From Gelidibacter salicanalis (GTDB lineage Bacteria; Bacteroidota; Bacteroidia; Flavobacteriales; Flavobacteriaceae), in contig NZ_VORX01000003.1 in assembly GCF_007997285.1 (NCBI RefSeq), positions 642,430 to 706,429 on the forward strand: a stretch of 64,000 bases of DNA, in the 5' to 3' direction. Shown in pieces: positions 45,810 to 54,551 of the stretch. The notes under the pieces were generated by a model, which searched no databases, had not been told where the DNA came from, and worked only from the letters and a program-made list of their open reading frames with translations. A program made the position numbers and the translations under genes. Each line of letters opens with the position of its first letter. Position 1 is the stretch's first letter.

Positions 45810-46455
45810 GAATTAAGTACCTAGTATTAAGAATTAAGAGAGGGGTTGAGGTTTGAGGATTTAGGTTATAGGGATGAGGTTGATTTTGCCTGTAAAATGG
45901 TTCGAAAAAAATCAGTGAAAATCCTTAAAATCCGTTTCATCAGCGATCCAAGAGTGTCAGAATTTACATAAATGGATACGTTATTTTAAAGGAAGAATTA
46001 AGAATTAAGTACAAAGTATTAAGAATTAGAGGGGATTGAGGTTTGAGGTGCCTGCAAAAGGAATCAAAAAAATCAGTGCAAATCCATAAAATCCGCGTCA
46101 TCAGCGTTCCAATTGTGTAAGCGTTCAAATAAATGGACACTTTATTTTAAAGGTAGAATTAAGAATTAAGTACTAAGTATTAAGAATTAGAGGGGATTGA
46201 GGTTTGAGGTGCCTGCAAAAGGAATCAAAAAAAGTCAGTGCAAATCCTTAAAATCCGCGTCATCAGCGTTCCAATTGTGTGAGCGTTCAAATAAATGGAC
46301 ACTTTGATTGACAAGTAGAAATTAGAATTAAGTACAAAGTATTAAGAATTAAGAGAGGGGTTGAGGTTTTAGGTTGAAAGTGCCTACAAAATGATTCAAA
46401 AAAAATTAGTGAAAATCCTTAAAATCCGCGTCATCAGCGTTCCAAAATTCTTAGT
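45810..46455. repeat. Four tandem units of about 161 bp
   Basis: Units start with GAATTAAGTA at 45810, 46002, 46163 and 46325. Spacing is 192, 161 and 162 bases; the last unit is about 130. Each contains a GAATTAAG...TATTAAGAATTA part, GGTTGAGGTTTGAGG-type stretches, and AAAATCCGCGTCATCAGCGT near the end. The 3' end of the isoaspartyl peptidase gene (TTTACAAGTAGAAATTAG) recurs just before the last unit at about 46303 as TTGACAAGTAGAAATTAG. No gene is in this gap. Confidence 0.9.
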
Positions 46456-46492
46456 ATTCCAAAGATGTGAAGGCTCCTAAAAAATTGATCGT

Positions 46493-47350
46493 TTAAATAA
46501 AATCGGCCTCCAACGGAAGGACGCTGACCGCCCGATGCTTAATATCAAACACATCGCCGTTTGACAATACGTGCACGGTTAAATTTGCGATGGTCATTGG
46601 AGTGCCTATGTCCAGAATGTCTTCCTTATTATGGGTAATCTGATTGCCGTCAAATACGATCACCATTCCAGAACCAATCACCACACATTGGCCATTTTTA
46701 ATAATCATCCCAGTATCTTCCGCCAGACCGAAACCAAGCAAATGCGGGAATTTAGCAATGGCGCCCGTTACTCTACCAAAACGACCCCGTTGAATAAAAT
46801 GGGTATCAATAATGAGTTCCTCCAAAAATCCTAAACCTTTATACATGGTCACGGCGCCTTTAGTAAAAGCATCTACAGCCCTGCCGCCTGCAATCATTTC
46901 GTTGGTCATGGCCATGGCGCCCGCACTGGTGCCCGCAATGACAAAGTCGTCTTCATTTTGCAGCCGCTCCATCATGATGTGATGAATGGCGGTGCCCCCA
47001 ATTTTGTTGGTAATTTTTGACTGATCACCTCCAGAAAACATGATGCAATTGGCTGCCGTAATCAAGTCGATGGCATTTTGCTGTTCTGAATCTTCCCTTT
47101 TCCTGATGTCTAAAACCGTCACGTTTTCGCAACCCAAAGTGCTAAACGCGGCCAGATAATTTATCCCAACTTCTTCGGGAATGCTAGATGCTGTAGGAAT
47201 GACTACAATATTAGCGTGTTGGCCTCCAGCCTGTTGTTTAATGTGGTATAAAATACCTTCATCAATGAACTCGAGCGTGTGCTTTTCAGAGTCATTTTTT
47301 CCTTTGTCCTCATTTCCTCCAATGGGAATTAAAATTCCTTTTATAGCCAT
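46493..47350 (-). CDS. cphB: Cyanophycinase
   Basis: The 285-residue serine peptidase (S51 family) cuts cyanophycin to beta-Asp-Arg dipeptides. The nucleophile motif is GTSAGAMAM and the start region GILIPIGGNEDKG is typical; DTHFIQRGRFGR follows. The start is ATG 47350 (GAGG just before it), not the earlier TTG. The cyanophycin synthetase gene diverges from it across 194 bases. Confidence 0.93.
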   Translation of the reverse strand: MAIKGILIPIGGNEDKGKNDSEKHTLEFIDEGILYHIKQQAGGQHANIVVIPTASSIPEEVGINYLAAFSTLGCENVTVLDIRKREDSEQQNAIDLITAANCIMFSGGDQSKITNKIGGTAIHHIMMERLQNEDDFVIAGTSAGAMAMTNEMIAGGRAVDAFTKGAVTMYKGLGFLEELIIDTHFIQRGRFGRVTGAIAKFPHLLGFGLAEDTGMIIKNGQCVVIGSGMVIVFDGNQITHNKEDILDIGTPMTIANLTVHVLSNGDVFDIKHRAVSVLPLEADFI

Positions 47351-47544
47351 CCTCAAACATATGATTATCAATTTGTAAAATTAAACTTATTTCAAAAAAA
47401 TTAATTCTATATTTATGAAATGTCAATAAAATTGCCAACTCAAGCTTCTAAAACTTTCTTAATTGAACTGCTGAACATCATGTACGAATGACCTAAGATA
47501 GTTTAGAAACGTATTGAGTTTAATCCAAAAATCCCTTAAAATTT

Positions 47545-50202
47545 ATGAAAATACGCGAAATCAACGCGATGCGAGGTCCAAATTACTGGTCTGTTCGCCG
47601 TCACAAATTAATTGTTATGGTGTTGGATTTGGAAGAGATGGAAAAGCGTCCATCCAATACTATTACCGGGTTTAAAGACCGGTTGGAAGCCCTATTTCCT
47701 ACCATGTACGAGCACCGATGTTCTGTAGGTACAGCCGGTGGTTTTTTTCAGCGTGTGGAAGAAGGCACCTGGATGGGACACATTATAGAACATATAGCTT
47801 TGGAAGTCCAAACTTTAGCCGGAATGGATGTTGGTTTTGGCCGCACGCGTGGTTATGGCGAAGAGGGTGTGTATAATGTAGTCTTCGCCTATATGGAAGA
47901 GTCGGTGGGACGTTATGCTGCAAAGCTTTCTGTGGATATCTGCGAAGCGCTCATAAAAGGCGAAGACTATGATATGACGATTGACATTCAGAAGATGCGC
48001 GAACTGCGTGAGGCGGAACGTTTGGGCCCTAGTACGGGGTCTATTGTGGAAGAAGCCGCTTCGAGAGGGATTCCGTGGATTCGATTGAATACCTATTCGC
48101 TCTGCCAATTGGGGTATGGCGCTAATCAAAAACGCATTCAGGCAACCGTTACTAGTGAAACAAGCAGTATTGGTGTTGAATTGGCATGCGATAAGGAAGA
48201 CACCAAATTCTTGTTGGAACAAGCAGAGGTGCAAACGCCACGCGGCACCATTATCAGACAGGATATCGGGTTGGAAGAAGCCTGCAAATACGTGGGGTTT
48301 CCTTTAGTGATCAAACCCGTGGATGGGAATCATGGGCGCGGCATCACCGTGAACATCAACAGCTATGCCGACGCCTTGGTCGCGTTTCAGAGTGCCAAGG
48401 AAAGTTCAAAAAGTGGCGCCATCATTGTTGAAAAACATGTGGTGGGCGATGATTACCGTTTGTTGGTGATCAATAATGTATTGGTGGCAGCAGCCAAACG
48501 AACGCCGGCCAATGTGGTTGGAAATGGTTCTTCTACCGTGCAAGAATTGATAGATGAGGTCAATCAGGATCCCCGTCGTGGCTACGGTCATGAAAATGTC
48601 CTCACCCAAATCACGGTGAATGATCTGACCTTAGAAATTATTAAAAACGCTGGGTATAGCTTAGATTCCGTCTTGGAGGAAGACCAGTGTTTGTTATTAA
48701 AGGATACCGCCAACTTAAGTACAGGGGGCACCGCAGAAGATGTCACCGATATGGTGCACCCGTCCAATATTTTTATGGCGGAACGCATCTCTAAGATTAT
48801 TGATTTGGATATTTGTGGGATTGATGTGATGACTACAGACATCAGCAAGCCGCTTGAAGAGACTGGCGGTGCGGTGTTAGAAGTGAATGCGGGACCCGGA
48901 TTCAGGATGCATTTGGCGCCCACTTCCGGATTGCCTCGCAATGTGGCCTCCCATGTCATTGATAAATTATTCCCGCACGGGGTGGACAGTAAAATTCCAA
49001 TTGTAGCGGTCACAGGAACCAATGGGAAAACGACCACCACCCGACTTATTGCTCACCTGGCAAAAATGAAAGGCTTTAAAGTGGGGTACACCACCAGTGA
49101 TGGGGTGTATGTGCAGAATAGGTTGCTGATGAAAGGCGATTGTACGGGACCTGCAAGTGCCGAATTTGTACTGAAGGATCCCACCGTGAATTTCGCGGTG
49201 TTGGAATGCGCAAGAGGCGGACTTTTACGCGCAGGACTTGGCTATCACCAATGTGATATCGGGATTGTAACCAATGTAGCGTCTGATCATTTGGGGTTAA
49301 AAGGCATCCATACCATTGAGCAGTTAGCGAAAGTTAAAGGCGTCATTCCGGAAACGGTCAAGCCCGATGGTTATGCTATTTTAAATGCTGATGATGAGTT
49401 GGTCTATGAAATGCGACGCTCGCTGAAATGTAATGTGGCACTATTTTCAATGGATGAACATAATCCACACATTAAAGCCATGCAGAAGTTGGGTGGCTTA
49501 ACCGCAATTTATGAAAACGGATATATTACCGTATGTCGCGGCGAGTGGAAAATGCGGATCATAAAAACCCTTAATGTGCCCTTAACCTATGGTGGGCGCG
49601 CAACTTTCATGATTCAAAACGTGTTGCCAGCGGTGCTGACGGCTTATATTCAGAAGTTTACGATTGATGAAATGAAAGTGGCTTTAGAAACCTTTATTCC
49701 GTCGCCGGCACAAACGCCGGGAAGACTTAATTTATTCCAATTTAAAGATTTTCAGGTGTTGTTGGATTATGCCCATAATCCGTCAGGCATGCGAGCACTC
49801 CAGAAGTTTATTGAAAAAATTGATGCCAGCATTAAGGTGGGAATAATTGCAGGCGTGGGCGACCGACGGGAGGAAGACACCAATGAAATTGGCAGTATTG
49901 CTGCGGACATGTTTGATGAAATCATCATCCGCCAGGACAAAAACTTAAGAGGCCGCACGGAATGTGAATTGATCAACATGTTGGATGCCGGCATTAAAAT
50001 GAAGGATCCGAATAAGAAAATCACCATTATTCCTAATGAGAGAGAGGCGGCTACCTATGCCATAAAAAATGCTAAAAAGGACAGTTTAATCGTGATTTGT
50101 AGTGATGTGGTGCCCGATGCTTTGCAATTGGTTCAAGATTTAAAAGAAGAGGAAGCCAATCAATTATATGAATTTACTACTGGTGATATTCCAAATAAAT
50201 AA
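47545..50202 (+). CDS. cphA: Cyanophycin synthetase
   Basis: The 885-residue enzyme builds cyanophycin, a poly-Asp backbone with Arg side chains, with ATP. The N-terminal domain begins MKIREINAMRGPNYWSVRRH, the ATP-grasp domain follows (LVIKPVDGNHGRGITV, VLEVNAGPGFRMH), then a Mur-ligase-like domain (VTGTNGKTTTTRLIAH and LDYAHNPSGMRAL). Length fits CphA1, which uses free Asp and Arg; that is inference. Cyanophycinase is divergent on its left. Confidence 0.96.
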   Translation: MKIREINAMRGPNYWSVRRHKLIVMVLDLEEMEKRPSNTITGFKDRLEALFPTMYEHRCSVGTAGGFFQRVEEGTWMGHIIEHIALEVQTLAGMDVGFGRTRGYGEEGVYNVVFAYMEESVGRYAAKLSVDICEALIKGEDYDMTIDIQKMRELREAERLGPSTGSIVEEAASRGIPWIRLNTYSLCQLGYGANQKRIQATVTSETSSIGVELACDKEDTKFLLEQAEVQTPRGTIIRQDIGLEEACKYVGFPLVIKPVDGNHGRGITVNINSYADALVAFQSAKESSKSGAIIVEKHVVGDDYRLLVINNVLVAAAKRTPANVVGNGSSTVQELIDEVNQDPRRGYGHENVLTQITVNDLTLEIIKNAGYSLDSVLEEDQCLLLKDTANLSTGGTAEDVTDMVHPSNIFMAERISKIIDLDICGIDVMTTDISKPLEETGGAVLEVNAGPGFRMHLAPTSGLPRNVASHVIDKLFPHGVDSKIPIVAVTGTNGKTTTTRLIAHLAKMKGFKVGYTTSDGVYVQNRLLMKGDCTGPASAEFVLKDPTVNFAVLECARGGLLRAGLGYHQCDIGIVTNVASDHLGLKGIHTIEQLAKVKGVIPETVKPDGYAILNADDELVYEMRRSLKCNVALFSMDEHNPHIKAMQKLGGLTAIYENGYITVCRGEWKMRIIKTLNVPLTYGGRATFMIQNVLPAVLTAYIQKFTIDEMKVALETFIPSPAQTPGRLNLFQFKDFQVLLDYAHNPSGMRALQKFIEKIDASIKVGIIAGVGDRREEDTNEIGSIAADMFDEIIIRQDKNLRGRTECELINMLDAGIKMKDPNKKITIIPNEREAATYAIKNAKKDSLIVICSDVVPDALQLVQDLKEEEANQLYEFTTGDIPNK

Positions 50203-50301
50203 CAATAAAAACGGGACATTTCTTTTGTGGAATGTCTCGTCATTATAGGAATAACCGATTAAAAAAGTTTTAACAGCTTCTTGCTTTTTCGACTTTACTT
50301 T

Positions 50302-50540
50302 TTTCAGGTCATGATGCTGAGCAATGCGATGTTCTTTTTAGAGCTTAAATCGTTGAGATCATTGTTTGTAAAAGTTCCAATAGAAACCAGAAGTTCTAGG
50401 TTTTCCGGAAAGGCCTTAAAAGTGATCACTTCAGCTTGTTTTGCGGTACCGTTGGCAAAATCTTGGACAAACGAGAGGCGTGGTAAAGTGACCATTGCTA
50501 TAATGAATAAACAGGTATTACAAATAAATTTGCTATTCTT
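50302..50540 (-). pseudogene. Possible remnant of a small secreted protein
   Basis: The gap 50203-50689 contains a minus-strand open stretch. From an ATG at 50495 it reads MVTLPRLSFVQDFANGTAKQ and so on for 63 codons. The in-frame sequence upstream adds a signal-peptide-like KNSKFICNTCLFIIA but has no ATG. It may be a gene whose start was lost, or chance. No family recognised. A competing plus-strand frame looks less protein-like. Confidence 0.3.
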
Positions 50541-50689
50541 AGTAATTTATAGGACAAAGAAACGACACCTACTCAACTGAAACTAGTGTTGGATAACTCT
50601 CAGCGGTAAACGCAAAAGGTGTTTTAAAACTCAAAAAATTACCCAGAATTACATAAAAACGGCTTCCAGCCGAAAAAACAAAAAGTTAC

Positions 50690-52102
50690 ATGGAAGACAT
50701 ACATACGAATCCCTATTACGGAATTTTTAATCGACAAAAAACGAATCAATTTAAAGTAGGAAATACCACCTACAAGGAGCGTATCAAAAAGTTGGATGCG
50801 CTGATGGTCGCTTTGGAAGTGGATTACAAGCAAAAGATCCGGGAGGCCATGTATGCCGATTTTAAGAAGCCATACCTAGAAACCGATCTGACTGAAATTT
50901 ATCCGGTATTGACCGAAATTAGATTTGCCAAAAGCAATTTAAAATCTTGGATGAAGAAACAGAAAGTCGATACGCCATTATCCTTATTAGGAGCCTCTTC
51001 TTATATTGTATATGAGCCCAAAGGTGTGTGTTTGCTCATTTCCCCGTGGAACTTCCCTATCAACTTAACTTTTGGACCCTTGGTATCTGCCATTGCTGCC
51101 GGCAATACAATCATCATCAAACCGTCAGAGATGACGCCAAACGCTTCCAAGGTGATGGCCGAAATCGTGAGCGCCTTGTACAAGGAGGATGAGGTGGCGC
51201 TTTTTGAAGGTGAAGTTGAGGTGTCTGAACATTTGTTGAAATTGCCTTTTAACCACATCTTTTTTACTGGCTCCCCGCAAGTGGGGAAAATTGTGATGAA
51301 AGCCGCCTCCAAACATTTGACTTCCGTAACCTTGGAGTTGGGAGGGAAGTCGCCCACCATTATTGACGACTCTGCAAATCTTGAAAAAGCGGTTGAGAAA
51401 ATTATTTTTGGAAAGTTCACCAATGCCGGACAGACCTGTATCGCGCCAGACTATATCTTGTTGCAGGAAAATCTTAAGGAGCAATTTACCACCCTGTTTA
51501 AGTCGAAAATTAAACAGTTTTATACGGACCAAGTGGCATTATCGGATTCTTATTCGCGAATTGTCAATGCCAAGCATTTTGAACGCTTAACCGGTTACAT
51601 TGCTGAAGCTAAAATAAACGGCAGCACCATTGTCTCAGGTGGCGCATCTGACGGGAAAGATCATTTTATAGAACCTACTTTGGTGTTTGATGTTCCGGAA
51701 GATTCGAAATTAATGCAAGATGAAATTTTTGGGCCTATTCTTCCGGTAAAAACCTTTAGCACATTGCAGGAGCCTGTAGATTATATCAATTCTAAAGAAA
51801 AACCTTTAGCGCTTTACATTTATAGCAAGTCTGACAAGAATATTGACTTTATCATGAGCAATACCCGCGCAGGAAGTGGGTGTATTAATCATAATTTATT
51901 ACAGTTTTTAAATCATAATTTACCTTTTGGAGGCAGTAATAATAGCGGCTTAGGTAAATCGCACGGGTTTTTTGGCTTTGAAGCATTTTCAAATAAGCGT
52001 GGGATGATGAAACAACATACGATGGGTGCCACTGATTTGCTGACTCCGCCTTACACTAATTTTAAACAGAAATTAATTGATTTTACCCTGAAATGGTTTT
52101 AG
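50690..52102 (+). CDS. NAD(P)-dependent aldehyde dehydrogenase family protein
   Basis: The 470-residue enzyme oxidises aldehydes to acids. The catalytic Glu lies in LELGGKSPTII and the catalytic Cys in NAGQTCIAPDY; PWNFPINLTFGPLVSAIAAG is the cofactor-side motif. Length and the lack of an N-terminal extension fit class 3 / fatty-aldehyde types. Its stop overlaps the convergent GH92 gene by four bases. The substrate is unknown. Confidence 0.92.
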   Translation: MEDIHTNPYYGIFNRQKTNQFKVGNTTYKERIKKLDALMVALEVDYKQKIREAMYADFKKPYLETDLTEIYPVLTEIRFAKSNLKSWMKKQKVDTPLSLLGASSYIVYEPKGVCLLISPWNFPINLTFGPLVSAIAAGNTIIIKPSEMTPNASKVMAEIVSALYKEDEVALFEGEVEVSEHLLKLPFNHIFFTGSPQVGKIVMKAASKHLTSVTLELGGKSPTIIDDSANLEKAVEKIIFGKFTNAGQTCIAPDYILLQENLKEQFTTLFKSKIKQFYTDQVALSDSYSRIVNAKHFERLTGYIAEAKINGSTIVSGGASDGKDHFIEPTLVFDVPEDSKLMQDEIFGPILPVKTFSTLQEPVDYINSKEKPLALYIYSKSDKNIDFIMSNTRAGSGCINHNLLQFLNHNLPFGGSNNSGLGKSHGFFGFEAFSNKRGMMKQHTMGATDLLTPPYTNFKQKLIDFTLKWF

Positions 52103-54414
52103 TTTTTATTTGGTTTTGAGCTCATTTCAAAAACAATCTGACCGCCCTGCATCAGCTCTTGATGAGTGATGGAAGTGCCTTTTTTAAGTTTTCCGTTGAT
52201 GGTAACCTTACTGACATAGACATTTTTTTTGCTCTGATTTTTAGCGGTGATGTTCAACTTTTTACCATTGTCTAACTGAAGTGTTGCCGTTTTCACCAAG
52301 GGACTTCCTAACGCATAATCCACTGATCCTGGGGTAACCGGATAAAAGCCCAGACTGCTAAAAATATACCAAGCGCTCATTTGGCCAGCATCATCATTGC
52401 CACAAAGACCTTCTACCGTTGGGCCGTACATCGTATCCATAATCATGCGTACACGGGATTGGGTTTTATAGGCATCTCCTGTCCAATTGTATAAGTAAGG
52501 CACGTGATGTGAAGGTTCATTGCCATGCACATAATTACCAATCATCCCATCCCGAGTAATATCTTCATTATTTTCGATGTATTTGTCCTCAAGCGTCATG
52601 GTAAATAATTGATCTAGATGGTCACTGAATCGTTTCTTTCCGTCCATAAGTGCAATCATATGCTCAATATTTTGAGGGACATATAACCCATAATTCCATG
52701 CATTACCCTCAATAAATCCTTGACCGTGAGTATCTAAAGGGTCAAATTCCTTTTTAAAACTCCCATCGGCTAGTTTTGGTCGCATAAATCCGATGGATGC
52801 ATCAAATACATTCTCGTAAAAAGTGGAACGCTGGCGGTATTCTTTTTCTGCGGCAGTGTTACCAAGTTGTTCTGCCATTTGCGCAATGCACCAATCGTCA
52901 TAAGCATATTCCAAGGTTTTTGATACGGATGCGTCATTTTTATCCTCAGGCACATAACCGTACTTTTTATAGTCTCCAATACCATCAAAATAATCCACAT
53001 TTGCGGTACTAACCGAAGCTTGAAATGCCTGCTGTTTATCAAAATCACCCACGTTTTTAACCATAGCATCTGCAATAACTGATGTGGCGTGATAGCCAAT
53101 CATACACCAATTTTCATTGGCATAATGGCTCCATATGGGGAGCATCTTATGCACACTTTGATCGTGGTGGGCTAGCATTGATTTAATCATATCATTATTC
53201 CGCTGAGGTTGGGTAATGTTGAACAATGGGTGCAAGGCACGGTAGGTGTCCCAAAGTGAAAAAATGGTGTAATTGGTAAAGCCATCTGAGTTATGGATGT
53301 TTTGGTCTAATCCGCGGTATTGACCATCCACATCTTCATAAATAATTGGCGATAGATTGGTGTGGTACAAGGCCGTATAAAATGTGATTTTATCTTCGGG
53401 CGTCATGGTTGTGACTTCAATTTTAGATAATTCTTTATTCCATTTGGCTTTGGTTTCCGCCTTCGTCTTTTCAAAATCCCAATGCGGAATTTCAGCGGTG
53501 AGATTTTTTAATGCACCTGCACTACTGACAGACGATAACGCAAACTTGATCTGGATTTCTTCGCCCTCTTCAGTGTCAAAATTAAAATAAGCGCGGATAT
53601 CCTTGCCTGCCATTTCTGGGAAATTCTCACCTTCGTTGAATTTTCTGTAAAAACCATTGTATTGGATGTCATCGTATTTTTTATGACCGTAACTTTTAAA
53701 AGGTTTTGAAAACGCCATAGCAAAAAACACCTTCCGGGTGCGCGCCCATCCTTTGGTTTCACGATATCCTGTAATCAACGAGTCATTTTCGACCCTGATA
53801 AAGGTCCATATGTTTTTAGTATCATAGTGATAAATGTTATACACTAAATCTAGAATGATGTGCGCCTTATCTGATTTTAGAAAGGTGTATTTATGAAACC
53901 CTACACGATCACTCGCCGTAAGTTCTGCTTTAATAGCGTAACTGTCTAAATCTACCTTATAATATCCAGGAGACGCTTCTTCTTTATCATGAGAAAAGCT
54001 AGAGTAGAAGCCTTTTTTATCCGTTTCTGTTTTTAAAGGCTCTAAAACCAAATCGCCAGTAGTGGGCATGACTAAAAAATCACCCAGATCTGAATGTCCT
54101 GTGCCACTAAAATTAGTATGTGCAAACCCTATAATTGTGGAATCCTTGTGTTGGTAGCCAGCGCAGTATTCATAGGTTTCAGGGTTGTAACTGCCGTCAT
54201 CCCTAAACATGACCTGAAAGTTGGTTTGAGGACTCAATTGTACCATTCCAAAAGGAGTCGTTGCACCTGGAAACGTATGGCCCATTTTACTCGTTCCAAT
54301 CATTGGATTAACGAATTTTGTATAATCTTTTGCTTCAGTTTCTGTCAGTTCTTGAGAATAGGTCATCGTATGGAGTAGAAAAGGAATGAAATATAATAGG
54401 TGTTGCGTTTTCAT
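52099..54414 (-). CDS. GH92-family alpha-mannosidase
   Basis: The 771-residue secreted enzyme (signal peptide ending MTYSQ) has the GH92 marks: FVNPMIGTSKMGHTFPGA, GTGHSDLGDFLVMPTTG, FSLWDTYRALHPL, HGNEPSHHVPYLYNW (catalytic acid Glu) and GNDDAGQMSAWYIFSSLGFY (catalytic base region). The family is calcium-dependent and removes alpha-mannose from glycans. It lies next to a second GH92, both on the minus strand. Confidence 0.95.
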   Translation of the reverse strand: MKTQHLLYFIPFLLHTMTYSQELTETEAKDYTKFVNPMIGTSKMGHTFPGATTPFGMVQLSPQTNFQVMFRDDGSYNPETYEYCAGYQHKDSTIIGFAHTNFSGTGHSDLGDFLVMPTTGDLVLEPLKTETDKKGFYSSFSHDKEEASPGYYKVDLDSYAIKAELTASDRVGFHKYTFLKSDKAHIILDLVYNIYHYDTKNIWTFIRVENDSLITGYRETKGWARTRKVFFAMAFSKPFKSYGHKKYDDIQYNGFYRKFNEGENFPEMAGKDIRAYFNFDTEEGEEIQIKFALSSVSSAGALKNLTAEIPHWDFEKTKAETKAKWNKELSKIEVTTMTPEDKITFYTALYHTNLSPIIYEDVDGQYRGLDQNIHNSDGFTNYTIFSLWDTYRALHPLFNITQPQRNNDMIKSMLAHHDQSVHKMLPIWSHYANENWCMIGYHATSVIADAMVKNVGDFDKQQAFQASVSTANVDYFDGIGDYKKYGYVPEDKNDASVSKTLEYAYDDWCIAQMAEQLGNTAAEKEYRQRSTFYENVFDASIGFMRPKLADGSFKKEFDPLDTHGQGFIEGNAWNYGLYVPQNIEHMIALMDGKKRFSDHLDQLFTMTLEDKYIENNEDITRDGMIGNYVHGNEPSHHVPYLYNWTGDAYKTQSRVRMIMDTMYGPTVEGLCGNDDAGQMSAWYIFSSLGFYPVTPGSVDYALGSPLVKTATLQLDNGKKLNITAKNQSKKNVYVSKVTINGKLKKGTSITHQELMQGGQIVFEMSSKPNKN

Positions 54415-54551
54415 GATCGTACAATTTGATTTTGAGGTGTCCCTATGTCAACTTTAAAGTTTAAAAGTTAGGATTTTAACGTCCACCCGTCTGGGAAGAA
54501 GAGGTTCGCCTATTTTGTGAAACTTTTATTATAACTGCGATTGAAGCGGTC

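Noticed and set aside
45810..46455. CRISPR-like array
   Set aside because: The units are 130-192 bp long with no short repeat-spacer alternation, so it is a tandem duplication, not CRISPR.
50281..50580. 99-codon plus-strand frame after cphA
   Set aside because: It has no promoter box or recognisable family and overlaps a more protein-like minus-strand frame.
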